A DNA stretch of 8,539 nucleotides, taken from assembly GCA_964447175.1 (NCBI GenBank), contig CAYURP010000068.1, positions 1-8,539 of the forward strand, written 5' to 3'. The notes beneath the pieces were generated by a model. It did not search any database, was not told the DNA's origin, and worked only from the letters and a program-made list of their open reading frames with translations. The translations under genes were made by a program, and so were the position numbers. Numbering within the stretch: the stretch's first letter is position 1; each line of letters starts with the position of its first letter. This stretch comes from CAYURP01 sp964447175 (GTDB taxonomy: Bacteria; Zixibacteria; MSB-5A5; SM23-73-2). Below are positions 1-5,502 of the stretch, piece after piece.

Positions 1-304
1 TATCTCCTAAGTTAGATTCATCTTCCATTGGAAATCCACTTAATGTTGCCATGTAATTAAGCATACCATAAGCTGACTGAATAAAATTTATCATTTCATC
101 CTTTATTGAATTGTTCTCTATTTTACCACTAAAAATTTCCTGATTGGGTGATTGCGAAATCATAGCTTCTAGATGGTTATAATAGATGCCCAATACATTT
201 ACAGTATTAAAGAATCTATCTACTCGAAAAGTAAATGAAGCATAGTCTTTAAATTCTTGAGAAATAGAATAATTCACGTTATATACTCTACTTAAAAAAA
301 TCAT
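1..304 (-). CDS. Unrecognised protein, 5' part only (runs off the left edge)
   Basis: I read an open minus-strand frame from an ATG at 304-302 to base 1 with no stop, about 101 codons. The protein has ordinary composition (for example FKDYASFTFRVDRFF and FIQSAYGMLNYMATLSGFP), looks soluble and mostly helical, and has no motif I can name. The frame is in fact open from a TGA at 352-350. The ATG at 304 has no ribosome site. A second ATG at 353-351 opens 21 codons in another frame and stops just after a run of seven T (300-294 on the minus strand); with one T fewer the two frames fuse into one protein. The true start may therefore be at 353 with a frameshift, or the gene may be broken. A promoter at 411-440 points into it. 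The region is more AT-rich than the genes to the right. I am fairly sure it is coding and have no view on function. Confidence 0.45.
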   Translation of the reverse strand, partial: MIFLSRVYNVNYSISQEFKDYASFTFRVDRFFNTVNVLGIYYNHLEAMISQSPNQEIFSGKIENNSIKDEMINFIQSAYGMLNYMATLSGFPMEDESNLGD

Positions 305-410
305 TAGTATTAAAAAGTTTAGATGCAATTTTGCTTCTTGAAGTACTATTCATGACGCATATAAAAGTACTCCCCTCTACTAACCTTTTTCAAATTCCAT
401 TCTGTAGGTA

Positions 411-440
411 AATATGGCATAAATCCCTATTCTTTGTCAA
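411..440 (-). promoter_or_regulatory. Sigma70-type promoter for the left-edge gene
   Basis: On the minus strand a perfect -35 box TTGACA (440-435) is separated by 18 bases from CATATT (416-411), which is preceded by TG in the extended -10 position (TGC-CATATT). Transcription would start near 404, about 50 bases before the ATG at 353. A purine-rich stretch, GAGGGGAG, lies in the leader at roughly 380-372. The promoter sits immediately after the stop codon of the methyltransferase gene, so the left-edge gene is probably transcribed on its own. Seen directly as sequence; activity is inferred. Confidence 0.45.
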
Positions 441-449
441 GTGATTTTT

Positions 450-1184
450 CTATATACGCTTAACGCAAATAAAAGTGGGAACACCTAAGGTCATATCATC
501 TTTTTCTTCATAAACTTTAAACCCAGCTTGTTTTAACAACTTTCTCCAGGTATTCAATGCAAAAATGCCGCCTGTGTGGTAGTCATGCTCGATTCTTAAC
601 TTGCCCTTTTTGCGGATTAGAAAGACAAAGGTTGACTTGAAGGTGTTGTCCTTTGGATTGGGGTCGTAGTCGTTCTCGATAAAGGTTATGTCCATATTGC
701 CCCTTTTGGATCTCCAGAGATGGGTGGAGTTCTGCTTGAATGTAGATTTGGTCTGGTCGGGATGGACGACCATTACTCCGCCGGGCTTAAGATGCTTGTA
801 TGCCATTTTGAAAACTTTTAATAAATCCCTTTGAGATATCATATAATTATGGGCATCGTTTATGAAGACCGAATCAAACTGTTTTTTCAAATCGAAATTC
901 CGCATATCGGCAATTTTGAATTTGCATTCGGGATTTAATTTCTTTGCGTTTCTTAACATTTGCTTGCTGATGTCGATTCCGGTTACTTTAAAATATTTCT
1001 TAAATTGGGATGCGTTTTTGCCTCCACCACAGCCTATGTCCAGCAAGGTGCGAACTTTAATCTTTGAGTGTTTCCTTATGAGTTTGACAATCTCCTGGCT
1101 TTCTTTTCTGTATATGTCCAGGTTCTCCCATAAGGGCCAGAGCCAGGCTAAATCTTTGTATAAGCGGTTGGTCTTTTTCTTCAT
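450..1184 (-). CDS. Class I SAM-dependent methyltransferase, substrate unknown
   Basis: A 244-residue soluble protein with the Rossmann-fold methyltransferase pattern. Motif I is LLDIGCGGG at about residues 47-55 (glycine-rich SAM-binding loop). The acidic residue ending strand 2 is in GIDIS (D71), which normally contacts the ribose hydroxyls. A further ADM (D93) lies near the adenine-binding position, and LKPGGVMVV around 132-140 is the usual post-motif. The C-terminal third resembles the small-molecule methyltransferase group (Methyltransf_11/25 type) that transfers a methyl group from SAM to a metabolite, lipid or protein; the sequence does not show which. The ATG at 1184 is preceded by AAAGGA eight bases upstream, a good ribosome site that fixes the start. 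The length is normal and the gene appears intact, ending in TAG at 450. It is lysine-rich and AT-rich. It is divergent from the lipoprotein gene, and I see no functional partner beside it. Confidence 0.85.
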   Translation of the reverse strand: MKKKTNRLYKDLAWLWPLWENLDIYRKESQEIVKLIRKHSKIKVRTLLDIGCGGGKNASQFKKYFKVTGIDISKQMLRNAKKLNPECKFKIADMRNFDLKKQFDSVFINDAHNYMISQRDLLKVFKMAYKHLKPGGVMVVHPDQTKSTFKQNSTHLWRSKRGNMDITFIENDYDPNPKDNTFKSTFVFLIRKKGKLRIEHDYHTGGIFALNTWRKLLKQAGFKVYEEKDDMTLGVPTFICVKRI

Positions 1185-1218
1185 ATTTTTTCCTTTGTTA
1201 TTTTTTCTTTATTATTGT

Positions 1219-1296
1219 AAACTACTTTGTAGACTGGAGTATGTCAACTTTTTTGTATGATTTTTGTTGACAGGCTGCAACCACCTGTATTAATTT
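1219..1296. promoter_or_regulatory. Divergent promoter region with mirrored TTGACA boxes
   Basis: The spacer between the methyltransferase and the lipoprotein contains TGTCAAC (1242-1248) and its exact inverted copy GTTGACA (1266-1272), 17 bases apart. Each contains a perfect -35 hexamer, one facing each gene. Rightward, TTGACA is followed after 15-18 bases by the AT-rich TATTAATTT (1288-1296). Leftward, TTGACA is followed after 17 bases by TAGTTT (1224-1219). The -10 elements are weak on both sides. The symmetry would also suit an operator binding a dimer between the two promoters. Promoter assignment is moderately supported; the operator idea is inference. Confidence 0.45.
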
Positions 1297-1303
1297 AATA
1301 TGA

Positions 1304-1347
1304 AAGGAGATGTCTTAGTGTTCGGATCGAATGATCCGAGAGGGTGA
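1304..1347 (+). promoter_or_regulatory. Leader with a second ribosome site, 9-codon mini-ORF and hairpin
   Basis: A strong Shine-Dalgarno AAAGGAGA (1304-1310) lies seven bases before a GTG (1318). That GTG opens nine codons (VFGSNDPRG) and stops at TGA 1345-1347. The mini-ORF is in the same frame as the lipoprotein start six bases further on. Within it is a perfect 7-bp inverted repeat with a GAAT loop, TCGGATC/GATCCGA (1322-1339). Its stop overlaps the lipoprotein's own ribosome site, GGTGAT (1343-1348). The layout allows translational coupling or hairpin-controlled access to the second start. Sequence elements are seen; regulation is inferred. Confidence 0.3.
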
Positions 1348-1353
1348 TGTAAT

Positions 1354-1725
1354 ATGTTCAAAAGATGTGTATCTATTATCCTTCTTTTGAGTTTTATCTT
1401 GTACCTGGTGGGCTGCACTACCACCAGGCAGATTACCCGCCAGGAGCTAAAAGATCAGGGTAAAGCTCGCAGCGTCTGGATTACTACGGATGATGGAAAA
1501 AAATTCGAGGTCACAGATGCAGAGATCAAAGGTAATATGTTAACCGGACAGGTCAGGGGAGAGGGTTATAAGGAAATTGACTTATCCGGGGTTGAATGGC
1601 TGGAAGTCAAAGAGGTGGATAAAAAGAAAACTCTGAGGTGGGTAGCTATCGGGGTTACCGGAGCTATTGTCCTGGTATGGATTCTGAGCGCAGATTCCGG
1701 GGAGGAACCCCCTTGCTCTACCTGA
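1354..1725 (+). CDS. Small lipoprotein with a C-terminal membrane anchor
   Basis: A 123-residue protein with an N-terminal lipoprotein signal. Residues 2-4 include K and R, a hydrophobic stretch follows, and a lipobox LVGC ends at C21, the expected lipidation site. Signal peptidase II should cut before C21 and the protein should be lipid-anchored in the envelope. Residues 30-90 form a short beta-rich domain (VWITTDDGKKFEV, GNMLTGQVRG, IDLSGVEWLEVKEV) that I do not recognise as a named family. A second hydrophobic segment, about residues 94-111, leaves only a short Cys-containing tail. The ATG at 1354 is preceded by GAGGGTGAT at good spacing, which pairs well with the 16S tail. The gene is followed after 43 bases by a co-directional membrane protein and may share its transcript. 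Two adjacent stop codons (TGA, TAG) end it. Function unknown. Confidence 0.75.
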   Translation: MFKRCVSIILLLSFILYLVGCTTTRQITRQELKDQGKARSVWITTDDGKKFEVTDAEIKGNMLTGQVRGEGYKEIDLSGVEWLEVKEVDKKKTLRWVAIGVTGAIVLVWILSADSGEEPPCST

Positions 1726-1736
1726 TAGAAACTTTC

Positions 1737-1751
1737 GAGGTGGTCCACCTC
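1737..1751. repeat. Perfect 15-bp palindrome between two genes
   Basis: GAGGTGG-T-CCACCTC is a perfect inverted repeat with a single central base, placed 11 bases after the lipoprotein stop codon. In RNA it would form a short stem with a GAGG/CCTC base, and it hides the only Shine-Dalgarno-like sequence upstream of the next gene. It is not followed by a T-run, so it is not a standard terminator. A protein-binding site or a translational switch are both possible. Confidence 0.4.
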
Positions 1752-1768
1752 AAAATTTAAAATGCAAA

Positions 1769-2173
1769 ATGCAAAAATCAAAAAGCAAAATTCTTCTGAT
1801 AATTTCCCTTGCCTTTATACTGGGAGGTATTGGACGGCTTTTAGCCAATGAGAAAGTTTTCAGGTTTTTCCAGATGGAACACCTGTGGTTAAATGATCCC
1901 TTCTTTGTGTACATTTACAAACTCTTAGGGGTTTTTGTTTTGTGGATGGGAATCCTGCTTTTTATATGCTCTCAGGACGTGCAAAGGTATAAGGGAATGA
2001 TACTCGGATCCATACTGGGGCTGGGTTTGTTTTTCGTGGTGAGCCTTTTAACCGGTTTTTCGGCTGGTCTGGAGCTTTTGTACTTCATAGTCGACTCCAT
2101 TTTCTCTTTATTTTTGATTGTGGTTTTGTATCTAATCTACAGGAAAGCATCGACTTCAATAACAGCTTCTTAA
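1769..2173 (+). CDS. Four-helix integral membrane protein of unknown function
   Basis: A 134-residue, strongly hydrophobic protein. After a lysine-rich start (KSKSK) I see four membrane segments at about residues 8-25, 48-67, 76-95 and 103-124, ending in a short positively charged and serine-rich tail (YRKASTSITAS). The alternation of charges suggests both ends on the cytoplasmic side. There is no catalytic motif or recognisable domain. The start is uncertain. ATG 1769 lacks a ribosome site and lies in a low-complexity AT-rich patch (ATGCAAA repeated twice), and the earlier ATG at 1762 is out of frame. The nearest purine-rich sequence is inside the palindrome at 1737-1751, 18 or more bases away. 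Coupling to the lipoprotein gene 43 bases upstream could explain this. Length and codon pattern support a real gene. Confidence 0.65.
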   Translation: MQKSKSKILLIISLAFILGGIGRLLANEKVFRFFQMEHLWLNDPFFVYIYKLLGVFVLWMGILLFICSQDVQRYKGMILGSILGLGLFFVVSLLTGFSAGLELLYFIVDSIFSLFLIVVLYLIYRKASTSITAS

Positions 2174-2268
2174 TAATAGTTAAAAAATAAGTTTCTTCTC
2201 CAATTTAGTTGTGGTAATTCTTGATAAGAGAAAGTCTCGTTTTAAGTTAGGTGGGGTGACATCCTGAA

Positions 2269-2460
2269 AACTCACCCCCCTAACCCCCTCTTTTGTTAAG
2301 AGACTGTGTCATAATTGTGTTTGGAAGGGGTAGCCGCAACCTTCAGGTTGCGTAAGTCGTTGAGATTCGACATTCCGATTTCGCAGGCTAAAGCCTGCGG
2401 CTACCAAAACTGAAATTCTGACACAACTTCTAAAAGAGGGGGAACAAAAGGGGGTGAGTT
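2269..2460. mobile_element. MITE-like palindromic element with imperfect terminal inverted repeats
   Basis: The ends AACTCACCCC (2269-2278) and GGGGTGAGTT (2451-2460) are exact inverted copies, and the inversion continues imperfectly for about 60 bases on each side: the C-rich/CTCTTTT block, TGTGTCA and CCAAA can all be matched between the arms. In the centre is a highly structured 77-base core with inverted ends GGTAGCCGC (2329-2337) and GCGGCTACC (2397-2405). The core also has two strong hairpins, CGCAACCT/AGGTTGCG (2335-2352) and CGCAGGCT/AGCCTGCG (2382-2399). It has no coding capacity. This is the build of a non-autonomous miniature element or a large palindromic intergenic repeat. The left arm also carries TGTGTCA-TAATTGTGT, similar to the probable IS end at 8423-8441. 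Confidence 0.5.
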
Positions 2461-2558
2461 CAAAAAACCTGTTAGTTTTTTTCAAGAAGGTAAAACACAC
2501 AGGATCACACACCCTGCCTTAATCAGCAATCTCACAGCATAGCTGTGGGGCACCCGTG
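2330..2558. repeat. Tandem direct repeat, copy A (period 229 bp)
   Basis: This is the first of two adjacent, nearly identical units. It begins inside the palindromic core (GTAGCCGCAAC), continues through the right arm of the MITE-like element, and then runs through about 95 bases of flanking sequence, ending with a small hairpin CTCACAGC-ATA-GCTGTGGG (2531-2549) and CACCCG. Differences from copy B are scattered substitutions and two single-base indels. The unit has no believable coding frame. Because flanking sequence beyond the element end is also duplicated, this is a segmental duplication and not a second independent insertion. Confidence 0.8.
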
Positions 2559-2783
2559 GTAGCCGCAACCTTCAGGTTGCGTAAGTCGTTTAGATTCGAC
2601 ATTACGATTTCGCAGGCTAAAGCCTGCGGCTACCAAAACTGAAATTCTGACACAACTTCTAAGAGAGGGGGAACAAAAGGGGTGAGTTCAAAGAACCTAT
2701 TAGTTTTTTTAAGAAGGTAAAACACAAAGGATCATACACCCTGCCTTAATCAACAATCCCACAGCACAGCTGTGGGCCACCCG
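2559..2783. repeat. Tandem direct repeat, copy B
   Basis: The second copy of the 229-bp unit, joined directly to copy A at GGTAGCC. It contains the structured core (2559-2634), the right arm ending in GGGGTGAGTT, and the same flank, but no left arm of the element. Its terminal hairpin is a perfect 8-bp stem CCCACAGC/GCTGTGGG with an ACA loop (2758-2776). Copy A differs there by one base that still allows a G-U pair. It ends about 30 bases before the candidate promoter of the oxidoreductase gene. Confidence 0.8.
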
Positions 2784-2815
2784 CCAACTCTTTTGGAGAA
2801 GAATAAAAATAATTC

Positions 2816-2844
2816 TTGACAAAGGGGAGATTGATAGTGATTTT
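2816..2844 (+). promoter_or_regulatory. Possible promoter of the FAD oxidoreductase gene
   Basis: A perfect TTGACA (2816-2821) lies 60 bases before the start codon. A 17-base spacer leads to GATTTT (2839-2844), a poor -10, so the call rests mainly on the -35 box and the location. A related string, ATTCTTGATAAG, occurs near 2216-2227, to the left of the repeats. A dedicated promoter is likely because no gene lies just upstream. Confidence 0.3.
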
Positions 2845-2879
2845 TCTGATCGAGAGATTAACTCAAAAAAGGAGACGTT

Positions 2880-4508
2880 ATGGTAGTCAAGAATATGGAA
2901 AGAAGAGATTTTATAAAGGCTTTGCTGGCCGGTCTGGCTATGACCACTCTGGACTGGAGTGCTCTGCCCAAAGCCGTTGGAGCGCAAGGTAATGAGGATC
3001 AGTTTGACGTGGTTATCATCGGATCGGGCCTGGGCGGATTAAGCTGTGCTTCGGCTTTTGCCCGACAGGGTTTTAAACCTCTGGTTTTGGAAAAACATTA
3101 TGTTCCGGGCGGATATGCCACCACCTTCACCCGCGATAAGTTTATATTTGACGTGTCCCTGCATTCCACGACTGTTGGGGAAAGGGAAGGGGTGCACAAC
3201 CTGATACCCGGTTTTCCTGAGATTACGGACGTGGAGTTTGTTCCTCATCCTAACCTTTACCGGGCTATATATCCGGAGCACGATTTCCGGGTGCCACAAA
3301 AAGACCTGGAGGCCTATATCAAGATGCTGGTGGGATATTTCCCGGATGAAAAGGAAGGGATTGAGGGGCTTTTCAATGATATGAAAGGTGTATCCCGGGA
3401 CATCAATAAGCTTATGGAAGCCAGGGGACAGGTGGATATGAGTAAATTCCCGATCGAATTTCCTGATCTTTATAGGTGCTACACCAAGACCTGGGGACAG
3501 ATGGTGGACGCAAGGATGAAAAATCCCAAGCTCAAAGCTATCGTCTCCGCTCTCTGGGGATATTATGGCTTGCCGCCATCCAAGCTCGCTGGCTACTATT
3601 ACGCTCTTCCCACCATAGGGTATCTGGAGGAGGGCGGCTATTACCCCATAGGCAAATCCCAGAAGATAAGCGATGCCTTTGTGAAATTTATCGAAGGACA
3701 CGGGGGTAAGGTGATGCTCAATACAAAAGTGGACAAGATACTGCTCAAAGACCATAAGGCTTATGGTGTAAAGACAGCTGAAGGTAAGGAATATAAAGGA
3801 AAAATGATAATCTCCAATGCCAATGCTTATGATACCTTTCATACCATGATGGAGGGGGACGATTATCTCAAGGATTATCTTGCCAGGATGGACGGGTTCA
3901 GCGTTAGCCTTTCTTCGTTTCAGGTATTTCTGGGATTGAATAAGAATCTGGTCCAGGATCTGGGAATTAAGGATACCGAGATCTTCTACACCAGAACATA
4001 TGATCCTGAGGCTGAGTATCAGGCTGCACTCAAAGGTGAGGTGGGAGGAGGCTATGGCTTAACCCTGTATGACAATCTCTATGATAAATATTCCCCTAAA
4101 GGAAAGAACACCATCAATATTATTGTGCTTCAGAGCTACAAACCCTGGGAGAGGTATGAGGCTGATTACTTCAAAGGGAATAAAAATGCATACAAGAAGG
4201 AAAAGGAGAGGATGGCTGACATCCTGATTGATGAGGTGGAGAAAACTCTTTTGCCCGGATTGAGAAAAGCCATCGAGGTCAAGGAGATCGGAACGCCTTT
4301 GACCAACCTCAGGTATACCGGAAATTACCGCGGTGCCGTATACGGATGGGACCAGACCCTGTATAACTCCGGACCCAGTCGTCTAGGGCATGAGACGCCC
4401 ATAGAGAACCTTTATCTTGCCGGAGCCTGGACAAAGCCCGGTCACGGCTATAGTGGAGTCATCTGGAGCGGTCTGGAATGCTTTGGCGAGATCATGCAGA
4501 AGTGGTAA
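2880..4508 (+). CDS. Tat-exported FAD oxidoreductase of the CrtI/carotenoid isomerase/retinol saturase superfamily
   Basis: A 542-residue flavoprotein. Residues 7-35 form a twin-arginine signal (ERRDFIK, hydrophobic segment, likely cut after AVGA), so the enzyme should fold with FAD in the cytoplasm and be exported by Tat. The FAD-binding Rossmann motif follows at once: VVIIGSGLGGLS (GSGLGG 48-53), the acidic end of strand 2 at E71, then PGG at 76-78. The C-terminal FAD motif NLYLAGAWTKPGHGYSGV, about 40 residues before the end, is typical of phytoene desaturase-type enzymes (COG1233). Relatives desaturate, isomerise or saturate polyenes; the substrate here is unknown. AAGGAGA five bases before ATG 2880 fixes the start, though M6 is also possible. 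The length fits the family plus a signal. No carotenoid gene is nearby, so a biosynthetic role should not be assumed; export is unusual for the family. The gene appears intact and is flanked by repeat-rich spacers. Confidence 0.85.
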   Translation: MVVKNMERRDFIKALLAGLAMTTLDWSALPKAVGAQGNEDQFDVVIIGSGLGGLSCASAFARQGFKPLVLEKHYVPGGYATTFTRDKFIFDVSLHSTTVGEREGVHNLIPGFPEITDVEFVPHPNLYRAIYPEHDFRVPQKDLEAYIKMLVGYFPDEKEGIEGLFNDMKGVSRDINKLMEARGQVDMSKFPIEFPDLYRCYTKTWGQMVDARMKNPKLKAIVSALWGYYGLPPSKLAGYYYALPTIGYLEEGGYYPIGKSQKISDAFVKFIEGHGGKVMLNTKVDKILLKDHKAYGVKTAEGKEYKGKMIISNANAYDTFHTMMEGDDYLKDYLARMDGFSVSLSSFQVFLGLNKNLVQDLGIKDTEIFYTRTYDPEAEYQAALKGEVGGGYGLTLYDNLYDKYSPKGKNTINIIVLQSYKPWERYEADYFKGNKNAYKKEKERMADILIDEVEKTLLPGLRKAIEVKEIGTPLTNLRYTGNYRGAVYGWDQTLYNSGPSRLGHETPIENLYLAGAWTKPGHGYSGVIWSGLECFGEIMQKW

Positions 4509-4595
4509 AGCTTGAATTTAAAGGATAAAATATCCGGATTTGAATGCAAGGCAAAACAACATTATTACATAAGCATTATAGTTAAAAAGTGAAAG

Positions 4596-4614
4596 AAGTG
4601 AATATGATTCACTT
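4596..4614 (-). terminator. Hairpin with a T-rich tail on the minus strand, possible terminator
   Basis: AAGTGAA-TATGA-TTCACTT is a perfect 7-bp stem with a 5-base loop, 88 bases after the oxidoreductase stop. On the plus strand it is followed by TGGG, so it would not terminate that gene well. On the minus strand it is followed by CTTTCACTTTTT, which is more terminator-like and would protect the oxidoreductase gene from antisense reading out of the stem-loop array. The rest of 4509-4660 holds only one small inverted repeat, TCCCA/TGGGA (4626-4642). Confidence 0.3.
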
Positions 4615-4664
4615 TGGGTGATTGATCCCACAAAAGCTGGGACGAGTATGTGGATAAATGAAAA

Positions 4665-4725
4665 GCTCCCTTATCCCAATGTCAGGGGATGAACCCAAAA
4701 GAAGGGTAGCATGGGATAAGGAAGC
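4665..4725 (-). ncRNA. Stem-loop unit 1 (putative small RNA)
   Basis: The arms GCTCCCTTATCCCA (4665-4678) and TGGGATAAGGAAGC (4712-4725) pair over 14 positions. The single non-matching position becomes a U-G pair only if the minus strand is transcribed. An inner ACCC/GGGT hairpin and an unpaired CATCCCCTGAC fill the loop. On the minus strand the stem is followed by TTTTCATTT. I see no convincing promoter for this unit; TATATC at 4775-4770 has no good -35. Confidence 0.4.
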
Positions 4726-4829
4726 TACCTTGTGAAAATTCTTTTCTCTATTTTAAAGGTCGGCTTAAAGATATAAAATCAAAATAAGGACGAACTTCTA
4801 TTTTCATTTATAAAATCTGTTAAAAAGAA

Positions 4830-4892
4830 GCTCCCTTGTGCTAATGGCGGAGGGGATATCTCTTAAGGAAGATCGCCATCGGACAAGGGAGC
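4830..4892 (-). ncRNA. Stem-loop unit 2 (putative small RNA)
   Basis: The outer arms GCTCCCTTGT (4830-4839) and ACAAGGGAGC (4883-4892) are perfect. An inner stem ATGGCG/CGCCAT (4844-4849, 4874-4879) follows after an internal loop. On the minus strand the apical loop contains UCCCCUC, and the RNA would end GGGAGC-TTCTTTTT, a good terminator-like tail. A weak minus-strand promoter, TTATGA-17-TATAAG (4958 to 4930), lies upstream. Confidence 0.45.
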
Positions 4893-4994
4893 GATATCGG
4901 CTGTTTCTTCTTCTGCAAATTCTACGTCCCTTATATGTTAAGTTGTAATTGGTCATAATACCCATTTTCACAGGGGACAACTACCAATAGAAAA

Positions 4995-5040
4995 GCTCCC
5001 TTGCATCTTAAGAAGGAGGGACTCCTTAGCTAAAAGCAGC
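4995..5040 (-). ncRNA. Stem-loop unit 3, degenerate outer stem
   Basis: One arm, GCTCCCTTGC (4995-5004), is intact. The partner has drifted to AAAAGCAGC (5032-5040), which on the minus strand still pairs at all but one of eight positions if one U-G is allowed. A new inner hairpin AAGGAG-GGA-CTCCTT (5013-5027) is present. The minus-strand tail is GGGAGC-TTTTC. TTGTCC-19-GACAAT (5083 to 5053) is a poor promoter candidate. Confidence 0.35.
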
Positions 5041-5143
5041 TAAAATTCAAGTATTGTCTTTTCCGAAATTTTAGAATGGACAAAAGTATGAATCTGAAAT
5101 TGGTAATAGTAACTATTTTGCATATATGGGATTACTAAAAATT

Positions 5144-5192
5144 CTCCCTTGCCACCAGCACGCGAGAGGACTATCTGGTCTGGCAAGGGAGC
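5144..5192 (-). ncRNA. Stem-loop unit 4 (best supported putative small RNA)
   Basis: The arms CTCCCTTGCCA (5144-5154) and TGGCAAGGGAG (5181-5191) form a perfect 11-bp stem, extended after a 2-base bulge by CCAG/CTGG (5155-5158, 5175-5178). The loop on the minus strand is AUAGUCCUCUCGCGUG. The RNA would end GGGAG-AATTTTT. With the promoter at 5216-5244 it would start near 5209 and be about 73 nt long. Confidence 0.5.
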
Positions 5193-5215
5193 GAAGGAGC
5201 ATTAAAATCACATTT

Positions 5216-5244
5216 GATATAATAGGTATCTAAGTATTTGTCAA
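5216..5244 (-). promoter_or_regulatory. Sigma70-type promoter for stem-loop unit 4
   Basis: On the minus strand TTGACA (5244-5239), a 17-base spacer and TATATC (5221-5216) make a near-consensus promoter. The -35 box begins 47 bases before the stem of unit 4. The same box is found at 47 and 48 bases before units 5 and 7. Confidence 0.5.
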
Positions 5245-5322
5245 GTAAAAAGTGATGGAAAATATAAAAATTTATAAGCATACTGACTTATAATTAATGC
5301 TTTTTGTATTTGGAAAGTGAAA

Positions 5323-5366
5323 GCTCTCTTACTATAGCAGAAGAGCGGGAATCTTGGTAGGGGAGC
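5323..5366 (-). ncRNA. Stem-loop unit 5 (putative small RNA)
   Basis: The arms GCTCTCTTAC (5323-5332) and GTAGGGGAGC (5357-5366) align with the other units. Two positions are G-U on the plus strand but C-A mismatches on the minus strand, so this unit alone argues for plus-strand RNA or for decay. A minus-strand TTGACA (5418-5413) stands 47 bases before the stem, but its -10 (ATTTTT at 17 bases) is weak; TATATT lies 22 bases away. Confidence 0.35.
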
Positions 5367-5435
5367 GTGAGGATTAATGCAGGTAATATAAAAATGCAAA
5401 ACATTTGGATTTTGTCAATACAAAAACTTATAGCT

Positions 5436-5466
5436 CAGGATTTGCCCCAAAAGAGGAAACTCCCTT
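5436..5466. repeat. 31-bp exact direct repeat, copy 1 (unit 6)
   Basis: Bases 5436-5466 (starting CAGGATTTGCCCC, ending AAACTCCCTT) recur exactly at 5615-5645, 179 bases away. It covers one arm of the array stem and the sequence beyond it. No other pair of units shares more than the roughly 10-base core, so units 6 and 7 are the most recent duplicates. Confidence 0.85.
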
Positions 5467-5502
5467 TTGTTGGTGGTGGAATTGGATTTCCACCACCAGT
5501 TT
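5459..5502 (-). ncRNA. Stem-loop unit 6, rearranged
   Basis: Only one arm of the standard stem (CTCCCTT, 5460-5466) remains. In place of the usual loop and second arm there is a perfect 11-bp hairpin TGGTGGTGGAA/TTCCACCACCA with a 6-base loop (5471-5498), closed weakly by AAAC/GTTT. A minus-strand TATAAT (5546-5541) lies about 40 bases upstream without a clear -35. It may be a decayed or re-specialised member. Confidence 0.3.

Noticed and set aside
862..1260. 132-codon plus-strand frame
   Set aside because: It is antisense to the methyltransferase motif I region and the promoter spacer; it has hydrophobic, Phe-rich shadow composition.
2329..2405. tRNA-like gene (77 bases, 7-bp terminal stem, cloverleaf-like)
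   Set aside because: The hairpin arms overlap the terminal stem, two loops have only 2 bases, and there is no T-loop or anticodon arrangement. It is a palindromic repeat, duplicated in tandem.
2309..2987. Minus-strand frames at 2309-2512 and 2709-2987
   Set aside because: They are made of the repeat units and the antisense start of the oxidoreductase; no ribosome sites and no protein-like pattern.
3039..3842. 267-codon minus-strand frame
   Set aside because: It lies fully inside the oxidoreductase gene on the opposite strand; that gene has clear FAD motifs, and the antisense frame has none.
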